Numbered from the stretch's first letter, positions 17,738 to 27,205 are shown. The stretch: 64,000 nt of DNA from RYN-230 sp963717125 (GCA_963717125.1 CAVQVG010000017.1:434001-498000); one strand, 5' to 3'. Notes: a model not told the origin generated them from the letters alone. Translations and numbers: made by a program.

Positions 17738-18367
17738 ATGGACACCGCGTTGCAGGGATCGCTGCTCGATCTGGACGATGCGCCGGTCCCCGGGCCGCTG
17801 GGCCGGTCCGTGCGCCGGACCAGGCTGGCTCACGGCGCCTGGGTGGACGTCCGGCCCGGCTGGATGGCCGGTGCCGCGGTGCTGTTCGACCGGCTCCGGG
17901 ATACCGTCCCCTGGCGGGAGGAACGGCGCCGGATGTACGAGCGGGTGGTGGACGTGCCCCGGCTGCTCTGCTTCTACGCCGAGGGCGAGCCGCTGCCCGA
18001 CCCCGCGCTGCTGGCCGCGCGGGACGCGCTCACCGCGCACTACTGGCCGGACCTGCGCGAGCCGCTGTGCACCGCGGGCTTGTGCCTGTACCGCGACGGC
18101 CGGGACAGCGTCGCCTGGCACGGCGACCGGATCGGCCGCGGCGCCACCGAGGACACCGTGGTCGCCATCCTGTCCCTGGGCACGCCCCGGGCGCTGCTGC
18201 TCCGGCCGCGCGGCGGCGGGCGCACGCTGCGCCATGAGCTGGGTCACGGCGACCTGCTGGTGATGGGCGGCAGTTGCCAGCGCACCTGGGAGCACGCGGT
18301 GCCGAAGACCAGCCGGCCCACCGGCCCGCGGATCAGCGTCCAGTTCCGCCCGCTCGGGGTGCGCTGA
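17738..18367 (+). CDS. AlkB-like 2-oxoglutarate/Fe(II)-dependent dioxygenase
   Basis: 209 residues with the facial triad of the AlkB family: His128 and Asp130 in WHGD, and the distal His186 in TWEHAVPK. It also has the 2-oxoglutarate-binding RISVQFR (Arg198, Arg204). AlkB enzymes repair 1-methyladenine and 3-methylcytosine, or modify RNA, by oxidative demethylation. ATG 17738 is chosen; a TTG at 17723 is an alternative. Its divergent partner is ung, and the LexA-like box just upstream suggests damage induction. Confidence 0.9.
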   Translation: MDTALQGSLLDLDDAPVPGPLGRSVRRTRLAHGAWVDVRPGWMAGAAVLFDRLRDTVPWREERRRMYERVVDVPRLLCFYAEGEPLPDPALLAARDALTAHYWPDLREPLCTAGLCLYRDGRDSVAWHGDRIGRGATEDTVVAILSLGTPRALLLRPRGGGRTLRHELGHGDLLVMGGSCQRTWEHAVPKTSRPTGPRISVQFRPLGVR

Positions 18368-18403
18368 GCCTGGTCCTGGTCCTGGGGCTGGCGCTGGGCT
18401 GGC

Positions 18404-19018
18404 TCACAGGGCCAGGCCGCCCTCCAGCTGGGTCAGGCCTCGTTCGATCGTGGTGAACAGGTCCTCGATCTCGACCTCGCCCCGTTCCAGCATGGGCAGC
18501 GTATTGGCCAGGATCACGCCGAAGATCGCGCCGGCCAGCGTGCGCACCTCGGGGTCGTCCGGCTCCCGGCCGCTCCGCTTGGCCATCGCCGCAGTGAACA
18601 CGTCGATGGTGCGGGCGAACTCGTCCAGCGCGCGGGCCCGGATCTCCGGCACGGCCAGGGTGAGCGCGGTCGTCTCCCGGAACCGCTGCCGTTCCTCGGC
18701 GGTGAACTTGGGCCGGGCCTCGGCCATCGCGGCCCGTACTGCCGCCAGCGGGCTCAGCTCGGCCGGCTGCCGCTCCAGCGACTCGAAGGCCAGCACGTCC
18801 AGGTCGTCCTGCAGGACCACGTCTTCCTTAGTGGGGAAGTACCGGTAGAACGTGGCCGGGGAGACCTCGGCCGCCTCGGCGATCTGCTCGACCGTGGTGC
18901 CGCTGTAGCCCTGCTCGCGGAACAGCCGCAACGCGTGCTCGCGGATCGCGGCACGCGTCTTGGCCTTCTTACGTTCGCGCAGCCCGGCGGGCCGGTCAGC
19001 GGTGCCGATCTCGCTCAT
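18404..19018 (-). CDS. TetR-family transcriptional regulator
   Basis: 204 residues. The N-terminal HTH reads RAAIREHALRLF, TTVEQIAEAAEVS, PATFYRYFPTKE (about 20-68). The C-terminal helical ligand-binding domain is variable. It lies downstream of and overlaps the MFS gene by 23 bases, so it is the second gene of that operon and presumably an autoregulated repressor of the exporter. The probable operator is the palindrome before the MFS gene. Confidence 0.92.
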   Translation of the reverse strand: MSEIGTADRPAGLRERKKAKTRAAIREHALRLFREQGYSGTTVEQIAEAAEVSPATFYRYFPTKEDVVLQDDLDVLAFESLERQPAELSPLAAVRAAMAEARPKFTAEERQRFRETTALTLAVPEIRARALDEFARTIDVFTAAMAKRSGREPDDPEVRTLAGAIFGVILANTLPMLERGEVEIEDLFTTIERGLTQLEGGLAL

Positions 19019-20645
19019 GACCTTGATTGTCCCCGGAACCCGGCCCGGTGGCGACCGGCTGCGGGGTGCTGTCAGCTGGAGATCGGCCGGCCGGGGCGGC
19101 CTGGGTGGCCGTCGTGGCCGCGGCGGCCCGGCGGGGCAGGAAGATCAGCGCGAGCACGGCGCTGGCCAGGGCGATCACCGCGCACACCGCGAGCATCACG
19201 TCCTGGCCGTGCACGTAGGCGGTCCGGACCATGACGAGCAGGTCGGCTGAGTGGGTGGCGTGCGCCACCACCACCCCGCCAGCCACGCTGCTGCGCACCG
19301 CGTCGGCCGCCACGGCGGGCAGGTGGCCCAGGCTGAGCCGGCTCCGGTAGCCGGACAGCAGCACCGTGCCCAGCACCGCCACCCCGATGGTCGCGCCGAC
19401 CTGGCGCAGTGCGGTGATCAGTGCCGAACCGGAGCCGCTGCGCTCGGTGGACAGCGCGCCCAGCGCCACGTTCATGGCCGCGGGCATGGCCAGGCCGAGG
19501 CCCAGCCCGGCCACGGCCAGCCAGGCCACCGCGAGACCGGTGCCGCTGGTCACGCTGGTGGCCGCGCCCACCGCGAGGGCCGCCGCCATCACCGCGAAGC
19601 CGACGGTGACCAGCGGCCTGGCACCCAGCGGAGCGGCCTTGGCCGGCTCGCCGCCCTTGGTCCGTGCCGTCTGCAGCCGGGTGCCGGCCAGCATGCCGAC
19701 GACCATCCCGCCGATCAGCGGCAGCAGCCGCAGCCCGCTGCCGAACGAGTCGAAGCCCAGGACTTCCTGGAAGTACTGCGGAATGGCGAACAGGATGCCG
19801 AACATCGCGAAGGACACGAACGTGGTCAGCAGGGTGCCCCAGGTGAACCCGGCCGAGCGGAACAGCTCCAGCTGGACCAGCGGCTGCTTGCGCCCGCTGA
19901 TCCAGCGCTCCCAGAACACGAAGCCGACCAGCACCACCGCCCCGGCCAGCATCGTGGCCACGGCGGTGGCATCGCTCCACCCGTCCTGCCCCGCCTTGAT
20001 CAGGCCGTAGGTCAGACTGGCCAGGCCCAGGCTGGACAGGCCGATCCCGGGGATGTCGATGCTGGTGGCCCGGGCCCCGTACGACTCTGGCATCAGGAAC
20101 ACCACGGCCAGCAGCGCGAGCACCACCACCGGCACGTTGATGAGGAAGACCGAGCCCCACCAGAAGTTGTCCAGCAGCCAGCCGCCCAGCAGCGGGCCGA
20201 TCGGGTAGCCGATGAAGGTCGCGCCCATCACGACCGCGATGGCCCGGGGCCGCTCCTCCTCGGTGAACATGACCGGCAGCACGGCGATAGACATCGGGAA
20301 GATGGCGGCGGCGCCGAGGCCGAGCACCGCCCGGGCCGCGATCAGCTCGGCCGACGAGGTCGAGAACGCGCACGCCGCCGAGCTGACGCCGAACAGCACC
20401 AGGGCGATGAGCAGCAGCTTCTTGCGGCCCACCCGGTCGCCGATCAGGCCGGCCAGCAGCAGCGCGGCGGCCAGCACCAGGCTGTAGGCGGCGGAGAACC
20501 ACTGCAGATCCGTGGTTGACGCGTGCAACTGTGCGGACAGCACCGGCAGCGCCAGGCTGAGCACGGTCAGGTCGAGCCCGACGACGAGCACGCTGGCCGC
20601 GATGGCCACCAGCGCCCACCACTTGCGGGGATCCGAACCGCTCAT
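18996..20645 (-). CDS. MFS exporter, DHA2 (14-TM) drug:proton antiporter family
   Basis: About 549 residues with 14 predicted TM helices, the motif A-type loop LIGDRVGRKKLLL and the motif C-type GAAAIFPMSI region in TM5, as in EmrB/QacA-type multidrug exporters. It would expel hydrophobic toxins or an endogenous metabolite in exchange for protons. ATG 20645 is preferred because GAGGA lies about 9 bases ahead; an ATG three codons upstream (20654) has no spaced Shine-Dalgarno. Co-transcribed with the TetR gene. Confidence 0.92.
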   Translation of the reverse strand: MSGSDPRKWWALVAIAASVLVVGLDLTVLSLALPVLSAQLHASTTDLQWFSAAYSLVLAAALLLAGLIGDRVGRKKLLLIALVLFGVSSAACAFSTSSAELIAARAVLGLGAAAIFPMSIAVLPVMFTEEERPRAIAVVMGATFIGYPIGPLLGGWLLDNFWWGSVFLINVPVVVLALLAVVFLMPESYGARATSIDIPGIGLSSLGLASLTYGLIKAGQDGWSDATAVATMLAGAVVLVGFVFWERWISGRKQPLVQLELFRSAGFTWGTLLTTFVSFAMFGILFAIPQYFQEVLGFDSFGSGLRLLPLIGGMVVGMLAGTRLQTARTKGGEPAKAAPLGARPLVTVGFAVMAAALAVGAATSVTSGTGLAVAWLAVAGLGLGLAMPAAMNVALGALSTERSGSGSALITALRQVGATIGVAVLGTVLLSGYRSRLSLGHLPAVAADAVRSSVAGGVVVAHATHSADLLVMVRTAYVHGQDVMLAVCAVIALASAVLALIFLPRRAAAATTATQAAPAGRSPADSTPQPVATGPGSGDNQGHERDRHR

Positions 20646-20671
20646 GGTCACCATCCTCGATCACATCTACA

Positions 20672-20751
20672 GGCAACGTGGTAGCTGATCCAAAAAGAAA
20701 GCTACTATCAGATTCGAGTTGATGTCAACTGCGTGCCACAATCACGTTGCC
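20672..20751. promoter_or_regulatory. MFS-tetR promoter region with nested inverted repeats
   Basis: A central palindrome AGTTGA-TG-TCAACT (20717-20730) has 6-bp arms typical of a TetR operator. It is surrounded by a perfect 9-bp pair, GGCAACGTG at 20672-20680 and CACGTTGCC at 20743-20751, and a 6-bp pair GTAGCT/AGCTAC (20681-20686, 20700-20705). The region is A/T-rich compared with its neighbours and lies directly upstream of the exporter start. Confidence 0.5.
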
Positions 20752-20783
20752 GCCGACCTGGCGGCCCGTACTGGCGGCGGCGA

Positions 20784-20835
20784 ATCAGTGCGGTGCATTG
20801 TGCCTCGCCGGTGAGGCACAATGCACCGCGCTGAT
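20784..20835. terminator. Long hairpin terminator after the acetate kinase gene
   Basis: A perfect 17-bp stem (20790-20806 with 20813-20829) is extended by a further ATCAG/CTGAT pairing around a 6-base loop. It stands 18 bases beyond the ackA stop and before the MFS promoter region. No U-tract. Confidence 0.8.
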
Positions 20836-20852
20836 GGGGGTGGACCCTGGGG

Positions 20853-21938
20853 TTAGCTGAGGACGGCGCGGACCTGGCGGGCGATCTCGATGTCTTCCCG
20901 GGCGGTGATCACCAGGGTGTGCACGGCGGCGCCGGGTGCGGTGATGTCGGCGTCGCTGGCGGCCGCCTGGTTGAGCTGCTCGTCGATGGCGGCGCCGAGA
21001 AAGCCAGGCGCGGCCCGGGCCCGGATCGGCGGCTGATGCTCGCCGATGCCGCCGGTGAACACCAGCACGTCGAGCCCGTCCATGGCGGCGGCCATGCCCG
21101 CGATCAGCTGGCGCAGCCGGTGCAGATACACCTCGACGGCCAGGATCGCGGCCGGGTCCCGGGCGTCCGCGCGGGGCAGCACGTCCCGGAGGTCAGCCTG
21201 CCCAGCCAGCCCGGCCAGCCCGGACCGCCGCTCCAGCCCGGTGGATAGCTCGTCCAGGCTGAGCCGGCCGTCCTGGAGCAGCCAGACCAGCAGGCCCGGG
21301 TCGGTGTTACCCGCCCGGGTGGCCATCACCAGTCCTTCCAGCGGGGTGAAGCCCATCGTGGTGTCCACGCTCTGCCCGTGCCGGACCGCGGCCAGCGACG
21401 CGCCCGCGCCCAGGTGGCAGGACACGATCCGGAGCCGCTCTGGCGTGCTGCCCAGCAACTCCGCGGCGCGTCGCGTCGCGTACGCGTGGGACAGGCCGTG
21501 AAACCCGTAGCGGCGCAGGCCGTACGTCTCCCGCCAGGCCGCGGGCAGCGCGTAGGTCGCGGCGGCGGCAGGCATCCCGGCGTGGAACGCGGTGTCGAAG
21601 CAGGCCACCGCGGGCACCCCGGGCAGTAGCGCGGACACCGCGTCGATCCCGGCCAGTGCCCGGGGCTGGTGCAGCGGCGCCAGGTCGGTGACCGCCTCGA
21701 TCTCCCGCCGGACGGCCGGATCGAGCACCGCCGGCGCGGTGAGCTTCGGCCCACCGTGCACCACGCGGTGGCCGGCGGCATCGACGCGGGGGAGGGCGTT
21801 AATGAAGGAACGCAGGGCGGGTGGTGGGTCCTCGGTGTCCCAGTGCTCCACCTCGGTGGCGGCGAGGATCTCGTCCGCCGGATCGAGCAGGCTGAGCTTG
21901 AGGCTGCTCGACCCGGCGTTGACCACGAGCACGTTCAT
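20853..21938 (-). CDS. ackA: Acetate kinase
   Basis: 361 residues, somewhat shorter than the usual 395-400. The family signatures are clear: NAGSSSLK at the N-terminus, GHRVVHGG, CFDTAFHAGM, the RYGFHGLSH catalytic His region, CHLGAGAS phosphate loop, ATRAGNTDPG, and FTGGIGEH. It converts acetyl phosphate plus ADP to acetate plus ATP. The ATG starts one base after the phosphoketolase stop, so the pair is translationally coupled. Together they give substrate-level ATP from pentose phosphates. Confidence 0.95.
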   Translation of the reverse strand: MNVLVVNAGSSSLKLSLLDPADEILAATEVEHWDTEDPPPALRSFINALPRVDAAGHRVVHGGPKLTAPAVLDPAVRREIEAVTDLAPLHQPRALAGIDAVSALLPGVPAVACFDTAFHAGMPAAAATYALPAAWRETYGLRRYGFHGLSHAYATRRAAELLGSTPERLRIVSCHLGAGASLAAVRHGQSVDTTMGFTPLEGLVMATRAGNTDPGLLVWLLQDGRLSLDELSTGLERRSGLAGLAGQADLRDVLPRADARDPAAILAVEVYLHRLRQLIAGMAAAMDGLDVLVFTGGIGEHQPPIRARAAPGFLGAAIDEQLNQAAASDADITAPGAAVHTLVITAREDIEIARQVRAVLS

Positions 21939-21939
21939 G

Positions 21940-24429
21940 TCAGGACGGGTCCTCCGCAGACGGCCCAGGCGCCGTGGCCGGGGCCGGGCCAGCGGCGGCC
22001 GGGCCATGAGCGGCGGCCGGGCCAGGCGGGGCGGACAGCGCGGCGGGCCAGACCCAGTTCTGCACCTCGGGCATGTCCTCGCCGTGCTCCCGGACATAGG
22101 TGTGGTGCCTGGTCCGGTTGTCCACCATCTGCTGGCGCAGCCAGGCGGCCCGGTCGCCCAGCCCGGGGACCCGGTCGATGACGTCCATGACCAGGTGGAA
22201 CCGGTCCATGTTGTTCAGCACCACCATGTCGAACGGGGTCGTGGTGGTGCCCTCCTCCAGGTACCCGCGGACGTGAATGTTGTTGTGCACGTCACGGCTG
22301 TAGGTCAGCCGGTGGATCAGCGCCGGGTAGCCGTGGTAGGCGAAGATGACCGGCCGGTCGGACGTGAACACCGCGTTGAACTCGGCGTCGCTCATCCCGT
22401 GCGGGTGCTCGGTGTTCGGCTCCAGGCGCATCAGATCGACCACGTTGACCACCCGGACACGCAGGTCGGGCAGGTTCTCCCGGAGGATGCTGGTGGCCGC
22501 GAGGATCTCCAGCGTGGGCACGTCGCCGGCGCAGGCCATGACCACGTCGGGCTGCTTGCCGTCGTAGTCGTTGCTGGCCCACTCCCAGATCCCGGCGCCC
22601 CGGGTGCAGTGCAGGATGGCATCGTCCATGTCCAGCCAGTCCGGGTTGGGCTGCTTGCCGGCCACGATCACGTTCACATAGTTCCGGCTGCGCAGGCAGT
22701 GGTCCACGGTGGACAGCAGGGTGTTGGTGTCCGGCGGCAGGTAGACCCGGACCACCTCGGCCTTCTTGTTCACCACGTGGTCGATGAAGCCGGGGTCCTG
22801 GTGGCTGAACCCGTTGTGGTCCTGCCGCCACACGTGGGAGGTGAGCAGGTAGTTCAGCGACGCGATGGGCCGCCGCCAGGCCAGCGCACGGCTGGTCTTC
22901 AGCCACTTCGCGTGCTGGTTGAACATCGAATCGACGATGTGGATGAACGCCTCGTAGCAGGAGAAGAAGCCGTGCCGCCCGGTCAGCAGGTAGCCCTCCA
23001 GCCAGCCCTCGCAGGTGGTCTCGGAGAGGATCTCCATCACCCGACCGGCCGGTTCCAGGTGCTCATCGACCGGCAGCGTGGCCTCCTCCCACGTCTTGCC
23101 GCTGACCTCGTATATCGCTTCCAGCCGGTTGGAGGCCGTCTCATCTGGCCCGAACACCCGGAAGTTGGCCGCCGCGAGGTTGTCAGCCATCACGTCGCGG
23201 AGCAGCTTGCCTAGCACCCGGGTGGGTTCGGAGACCTGGGCCCCCGGCGGGGTGGCGGGCACCGCGTACTGGCGGAAGTCCGGCATGGCCAGCTCGCGCA
23301 GCAGCAGGCCGCCGTTGGCGTGCGGGTTGCTGCCCATCCGGCGCTCGCCGCTGGGCACGAAGCGGAGGATCTCCGGGCGGGGCGCTCCGGCTTCGTCGAA
23401 CAGCTCGCCCGGCCGGTAGGACAGCATCCACTCCTGCAGCTGGCGCAGGTGCTCCGGATTGGTGCGGACCCCGGCCAGCGGCACCTGGTGCGCCCGCCAG
23501 GTGCCTTCCACCGGCTGGCCGTCCACCACCTTCGGGCCGGTCCAGCCCTTCGGCGTGCGGAACACGATCATCGGCCAGCGCGGACCGGGCCCCTTCCCGT
23601 CCGGCCCGCCGGAACCGGACCGCGCCTGCTGCTGGATCTCGCGGATCCTGGTGATCGCGCCGTCCAGCGCGGCCGCCAGTTCGTGGTGCACCGGGTCCGG
23701 GTCGGACCCGGCGACGATCACCGGTTCCCAGCCGTAGCCGCGCAGCAGCGCGATCAGTTCTGGCTCGGGGATCCGGGCCAGCACGGTCGGGTTGGCGATC
23801 TTCCAGCCGTTCAGGTGCAGGATCGGGAGCACCGCGCCGTCCCGGGCCGGGTCGAGGAACTTGCCGCAATGCCAGCTGGTGGCCAGCGGCCCGGTCTCCG
23901 CCTCGCCGTCGCCGACCACGCAGGCCACGATGAGGTCCGGGTTGTCGAACGCGGCGCCGTGCGCGTGCGACAGCGAGTAGCCGAGCTCGCCGCCCTCGTG
24001 GATCGAGCCGGGAGTCTCCGGCGCCACGTGGCTGGGCACCCCGCCCGGGAAGGAGAACTGGTGGAACAGCCGGGCCATCCCGGCCGTGTCCTGGCCGATG
24101 CTGGGATAGATCTCGGTGTAGCTGCCATCCAGCCAGGTGCCGGCGATGGCCGCCGGGCCGCCGTGCCCGGGGCCGATCACGTACATCATGTCCAGGTCGT
24201 GCTGGACGATCATGCGGTTGAGGTGGGCCCAGAGGAAGTTCAGCCCCGGAGTGGTGCCCCAGTGGCCGAGCAGCCGTGGCTTGATGTGCTCCGGGCGCAG
24301 CGGTTCGGCCAGCAGCGGGTTGCTCATCAGGTAGATCTGCCCCACGGACAGGTAGTTCGCGGCGCGCCAGTATCCGTCGAGCGCTTGCAGCTGATCGCTG
24401 GTGAGCTCGGCCTGGGCGGTCACGGTCAT
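21940..24429 (-). CDS. xfp: Phosphoketolase (xylulose-5-phosphate/fructose-6-phosphate)
   Basis: 829 residues, the normal length. TPP-dependent phosphoketolase motifs include GHWGTTPGLNF, VIGPGHGGPA, EGGELGYSLSHAHGAA and the TPP/Mg site GDGEAETG. It cleaves D-xylulose-5-phosphate (or fructose-6-phosphate) with phosphate into acetyl phosphate and glyceraldehyde-3-phosphate (or erythrose-4-phosphate). ATG 24429 is chosen because the upstream codons translate the 18-bp tandem repeat and homology starts after it; AAGGAG lies about 13 bases ahead. Middle gene of a GNAT/acyl-CoA synthetase, xfp, ackA operon. Confidence 0.95.
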   Translation of the reverse strand: MTVTAQAELTSDQLQALDGYWRAANYLSVGQIYLMSNPLLAEPLRPEHIKPRLLGHWGTTPGLNFLWAHLNRMIVQHDLDMMYVIGPGHGGPAAIAGTWLDGSYTEIYPSIGQDTAGMARLFHQFSFPGGVPSHVAPETPGSIHEGGELGYSLSHAHGAAFDNPDLIVACVVGDGEAETGPLATSWHCGKFLDPARDGAVLPILHLNGWKIANPTVLARIPEPELIALLRGYGWEPVIVAGSDPDPVHHELAAALDGAITRIREIQQQARSGSGGPDGKGPGPRWPMIVFRTPKGWTGPKVVDGQPVEGTWRAHQVPLAGVRTNPEHLRQLQEWMLSYRPGELFDEAGAPRPEILRFVPSGERRMGSNPHANGGLLLRELAMPDFRQYAVPATPPGAQVSEPTRVLGKLLRDVMADNLAAANFRVFGPDETASNRLEAIYEVSGKTWEEATLPVDEHLEPAGRVMEILSETTCEGWLEGYLLTGRHGFFSCYEAFIHIVDSMFNQHAKWLKTSRALAWRRPIASLNYLLTSHVWRQDHNGFSHQDPGFIDHVVNKKAEVVRVYLPPDTNTLLSTVDHCLRSRNYVNVIVAGKQPNPDWLDMDDAILHCTRGAGIWEWASNDYDGKQPDVVMACAGDVPTLEILAATSILRENLPDLRVRVVNVVDLMRLEPNTEHPHGMSDAEFNAVFTSDRPVIFAYHGYPALIHRLTYSRDVHNNIHVRGYLEEGTTTTPFDMVVLNNMDRFHLVMDVIDRVPGLGDRAAWLRQQMVDNRTRHHTYVREHGEDMPEVQNWVWPAALSAPPGPAAAHGPAAAGPAPATAPGPSAEDPS

Positions 24430-24456
24430 GTCGGGTTTCAGCTCCTTGCTGGGATC

Positions 24457-24510
24457 AGGTCCTGGGCTGGCATCGGGTCCTGGGCTGGGATGCGGTCCTG
24501 GGCTGGGATC
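24457..24510. repeat. 18-bp tandem repeat, three copies, in the spacer before xfp
   Basis: Three near-identical 18-base units (24457-24474, 24475-24492, 24493-24510), core GGTCCTGGGCTGG, fill the 79-base gap between the acyl-CoA synthetase stop and the xfp start. The last copy touches the upstream stop codon. Confidence 0.85.
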
Positions 24511-27205
24511 AGGTAGGGACCGGTCTGGCCTGGGGCAGCTGGCGGAGGAACGGGTCGGCCGCGGCATGCGGGCTGACCCGGATCATGGCGTCCACCGCGG
24601 TCACGCCGTCGGCGCAGGCGATCACCGGGTTGAGGTCCAGCTCGGTGACCTCGGGCAGGTCGTCGGCCAGCCGGGACACCCGGAGCAGGGTGTCGCGCAG
24701 CGCCGCGATGCTGGCCGGCGGCTGCCCATGCTGCCCGAGCAGCAACGGTGCGGCCCGGATCGAATGGATCAGGTCGTCGGCGTCGGTCGTGGTCAGCGGG
24801 GCGAGCCGGGCGGCGTGGTCGTCGAGCACCTCGGTCGCCACCCCACCCAGGCCGAACACCACCAGCGGGCCGAACACCGGTTCCTGCACCACGCCGATGA
24901 TGACCTCGGTGCCGCCGGTGATCATGGGCTGGACGACGGCGCCGCAGAAGCGGTCCGCGAAGCGGCCGGCCAGCGTGCCGAACGCGGCCCGGGCCTGGTC
25001 TGGGCCGCGCAGGTCGAGCAGCACCGCGGCCGCCTCGGTCTTGTGCACCAGGCCGGTCACCGCCGCCTTCAGGGCCACGTGGCCGCCCAGTTCCGCGGCC
25101 GCGGAAGCCGCCTGGTCCGCGTCGGTGACCAGCCGGAACGGCGCTGTGGGCAGCTGGTAGCAGCGCAGCAGCCGGTCGGCGTCGGCGGCGGGCAGCCAGC
25201 CGCCGCCGGGCATCTGCTCCAGGAAGGACGCGATCAGCGCCTTGGCCTCGGCCACCTGCAGGCCCGGGAGGTCCGGCACGCTGTCGGCGGGCCGGGATCG
25301 CCACGAGCCGTACCGGGCGGCGCGGCTGAGCGCCCGGGCCGCGCTCTCCGGGTAGGCGTAGGCGGGCACGGCAGGGCCACCGCCGGTGCTGGGCAGCAGC
25401 CGCACCGACTCGGCCTGGTCGAGCAGGACCGAGGTCAGCGGCACCGGCAGCCGGGCCGAGGTCAGCGCCGGGATGAGATCGGCGGCCGCGGTCGGTACGA
25501 CCAGCGCGAGGACCGCGTCCACCCCGACGTCGCCGGCCGCGGTGGCGAGCGCGGCGGCGAACGCGTCCGCGCCGACCGCGGCGGTGGTGTCGATCGGGCC
25601 GGTGACCGCCGCGGCCGCGGGCAGCAGCGCGGTGAGCTGGGCCTGGGCCTGGCGGCTGGGGGTGGCGACGGACAGGCCGGCCTCCACGCACGCGTCCGCG
25701 GCCAGCACGCCGGCCCCGCCGGCGTTGGAGACGATGCTTACCCGGCTGCCTGCCGGGACCGGCTGCTCGGCCAGCAACACGGCCGCCTCCAGCAGTTCGC
25801 CGAAGCTGGTGGTGGCGATGACGCCGGCCTGCTCGAACAGCGCCTGCCGGGTGATCAGCGGGGCGGCCGCGGCCGCGGTGTGCGAGGCGGCGGCGCGCTG
25901 GCCCGGCGCGGACCGCCCAGCGTGCACGGTGAGCACCGGCATGCTGGCGCTGACCCGGGCCGCGCTGCGGGCGAACTTGCGCGGGTTGCCGAACGACTCC
26001 AGGTAGAGCACGGCCAGCCGGGTGCGGCCGTCCTCCGCCCACCACTGCAGCATGTCGTTCCCGGACACATCCAGCTTGTCGCCGACCGAGGCGAACGACG
26101 AGATGCCGATGCCGAGCCGGGAGAAATGATCCAGCAGCGCCACGCCGACCCCGCCGGACTGCACGACCAGCCCGGCCGTGCCGGCCAGCGGGTGGTGGGC
26201 CGCGAACGTGGCGTCCAGCCCGATGTCCGGTACCGCGACGCCGAAGCAGTTCGGGCCGACCAGCCGCATGCTGGTATTCCTGCATATGTCGAGCAGGCTG
26301 GCCGACTGGGCCGCGGTGAGCCCCGAGGTGATCACCACCAGCGACCGCGCGCCGCGCTGGCCGCAGTCCCGCGCTGCCGCCACCGTGGCGTCCGGCGGAA
26401 CCGTCAGCACGGCCAGGTCCGGCGGCTCCGGCAGCGCGCTGGCTGACGCCACGGCGGGGATGCCGTCGATCTCGCCGTCGTTCGGGTTGACCGCGTACAG
26501 CGAGCCGGTGAACCCGGCGTCCCTGATGTTCCGCAGGATGAGCCGGCCGATCGACCCGGCCCGGTGGCTGGCGCCGAGCACCGCGACGGATCGGGGCGCG
26601 AGCAGCGGCGCCAGGCTGGCTACGTCGGCCCGCTGTTCCCGGCCGGCCACCGCGTCCAGGTAGCGGCTGGGCTCACCCAGCCCGACGCTGCCCGGGATGA
26701 GCATGGTCAGCTCGACCACACCGTCCTCCCGCCGGCGCGTGACGCTCAGCCCGGCGTCGGCGAACACGCGCAGCATGGCCGTGTTCTCCGGCAGCGTGGC
26801 GGCGATGAAGACGCGCACGCCGTTGGCCTGGGCCAGCGACACCAGGTGCTCGAGCAGCAGCGTGGCGACCCCGCGGTGGTGCATACGGTCCGCCACCGCG
26901 AACGCCACCTCGGCCGTGCCGGCCTGGCCCGTCGGCTCGTAGCTGGCCACGCCGACCAGGTCGTCGCCCAGGAAGCCGAGCAGCGCGCCATGGGGAGACC
27001 CGTCCGCCCGGGTGACCCGGCGAGCCTCCTGCTCGCCCGCGCTCCGGCTCAGGCTGAAGAACCGGAGATAGAGGTTGTCTGGGGACATCTCGTCGTGCAG
27101 CCGCTTGACCTGCGCGAGGTCGTCCGGGCGGGCGCGCCGGATGGTGATGGTGGTGCCGTCGGCGAGCAGCGCGTACGAGCACCCCGCAGCGGTGAGCGCG
27201 GTCAA
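24509..27205 (-). CDS. GNAT acetyltransferase fused to an NDP-forming acyl-CoA synthetase-like protein
   Basis: 898 residues: an N-terminal GNAT domain (about 18-170; MHHRGVATLLLEHLV acetyl-CoA loop), a CoA-binding Rossmann domain (about 195-325; SVAVLGASHR), succinyl-CoA ligase-like domains (about 330-640; VVQSGGVG) and a C-terminal ATP-grasp domain (about 690-880; HVALKAAVTGLVHKTE). This is the architecture of Pat-type protein lysine acetyltransferases and bifunctional GNAT/acetate-CoA ligase proteins. The phosphohistidine expected in ligases is not evident, so acetylation of target enzymes such as acetyl-CoA synthetase is as likely as acyl-CoA synthesis. TTG start 27205 is decided by a GAGGAGGTG Shine-Dalgarno. 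First gene of the xfp-ackA operon, with a DosR-like box upstream. Confidence 0.88.
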   Translation of the reverse strand: MTALTAAGCSYALLADGTTITIRRARPDDLAQVKRLHDEMSPDNLYLRFFSLSRSAGEQEARRVTRADGSPHGALLGFLGDDLVGVASYEPTGQAGTAEVAFAVADRMHHRGVATLLLEHLVSLAQANGVRVFIAATLPENTAMLRVFADAGLSVTRRREDGVVELTMLIPGSVGLGEPSRYLDAVAGREQRADVASLAPLLAPRSVAVLGASHRAGSIGRLILRNIRDAGFTGSLYAVNPNDGEIDGIPAVASASALPEPPDLAVLTVPPDATVAAARDCGQRGARSLVVITSGLTAAQSASLLDICRNTSMRLVGPNCFGVAVPDIGLDATFAAHHPLAGTAGLVVQSGGVGVALLDHFSRLGIGISSFASVGDKLDVSGNDMLQWWAEDGRTRLAVLYLESFGNPRKFARSAARVSASMPVLTVHAGRSAPGQRAAASHTAAAAAPLITRQALFEQAGVIATTSFGELLEAAVLLAEQPVPAGSRVSIVSNAGGAGVLAADACVEAGLSVATPSRQAQAQLTALLPAAAAVTGPIDTTAAVGADAFAAALATAAGDVGVDAVLALVVPTAAADLIPALTSARLPVPLTSVLLDQAESVRLLPSTGGGPAVPAYAYPESAARALSRAARYGSWRSRPADSVPDLPGLQVAEAKALIASFLEQMPGGGWLPAADADRLLRCYQLPTAPFRLVTDADQAASAAAELGGHVALKAAVTGLVHKTEAAAVLLDLRGPDQARAAFGTLAGRFADRFCGAVVQPMITGGTEVIIGVVQEPVFGPLVVFGLGGVATEVLDDHAARLAPLTTTDADDLIHSIRAAPLLLGQHGQPPASIAALRDTLLRVSRLADDLPEVTELDLNPVIACADGVTAVDAMIRVSPHAAADPFLRQLPQARPVPT

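Noticed and set aside
23320..24516. 398-codon plus-strand frame opposite the phosphoketolase gene
   Set aside because: It lacks any domain, and its composition is that of the reverse strand of a conserved gene.
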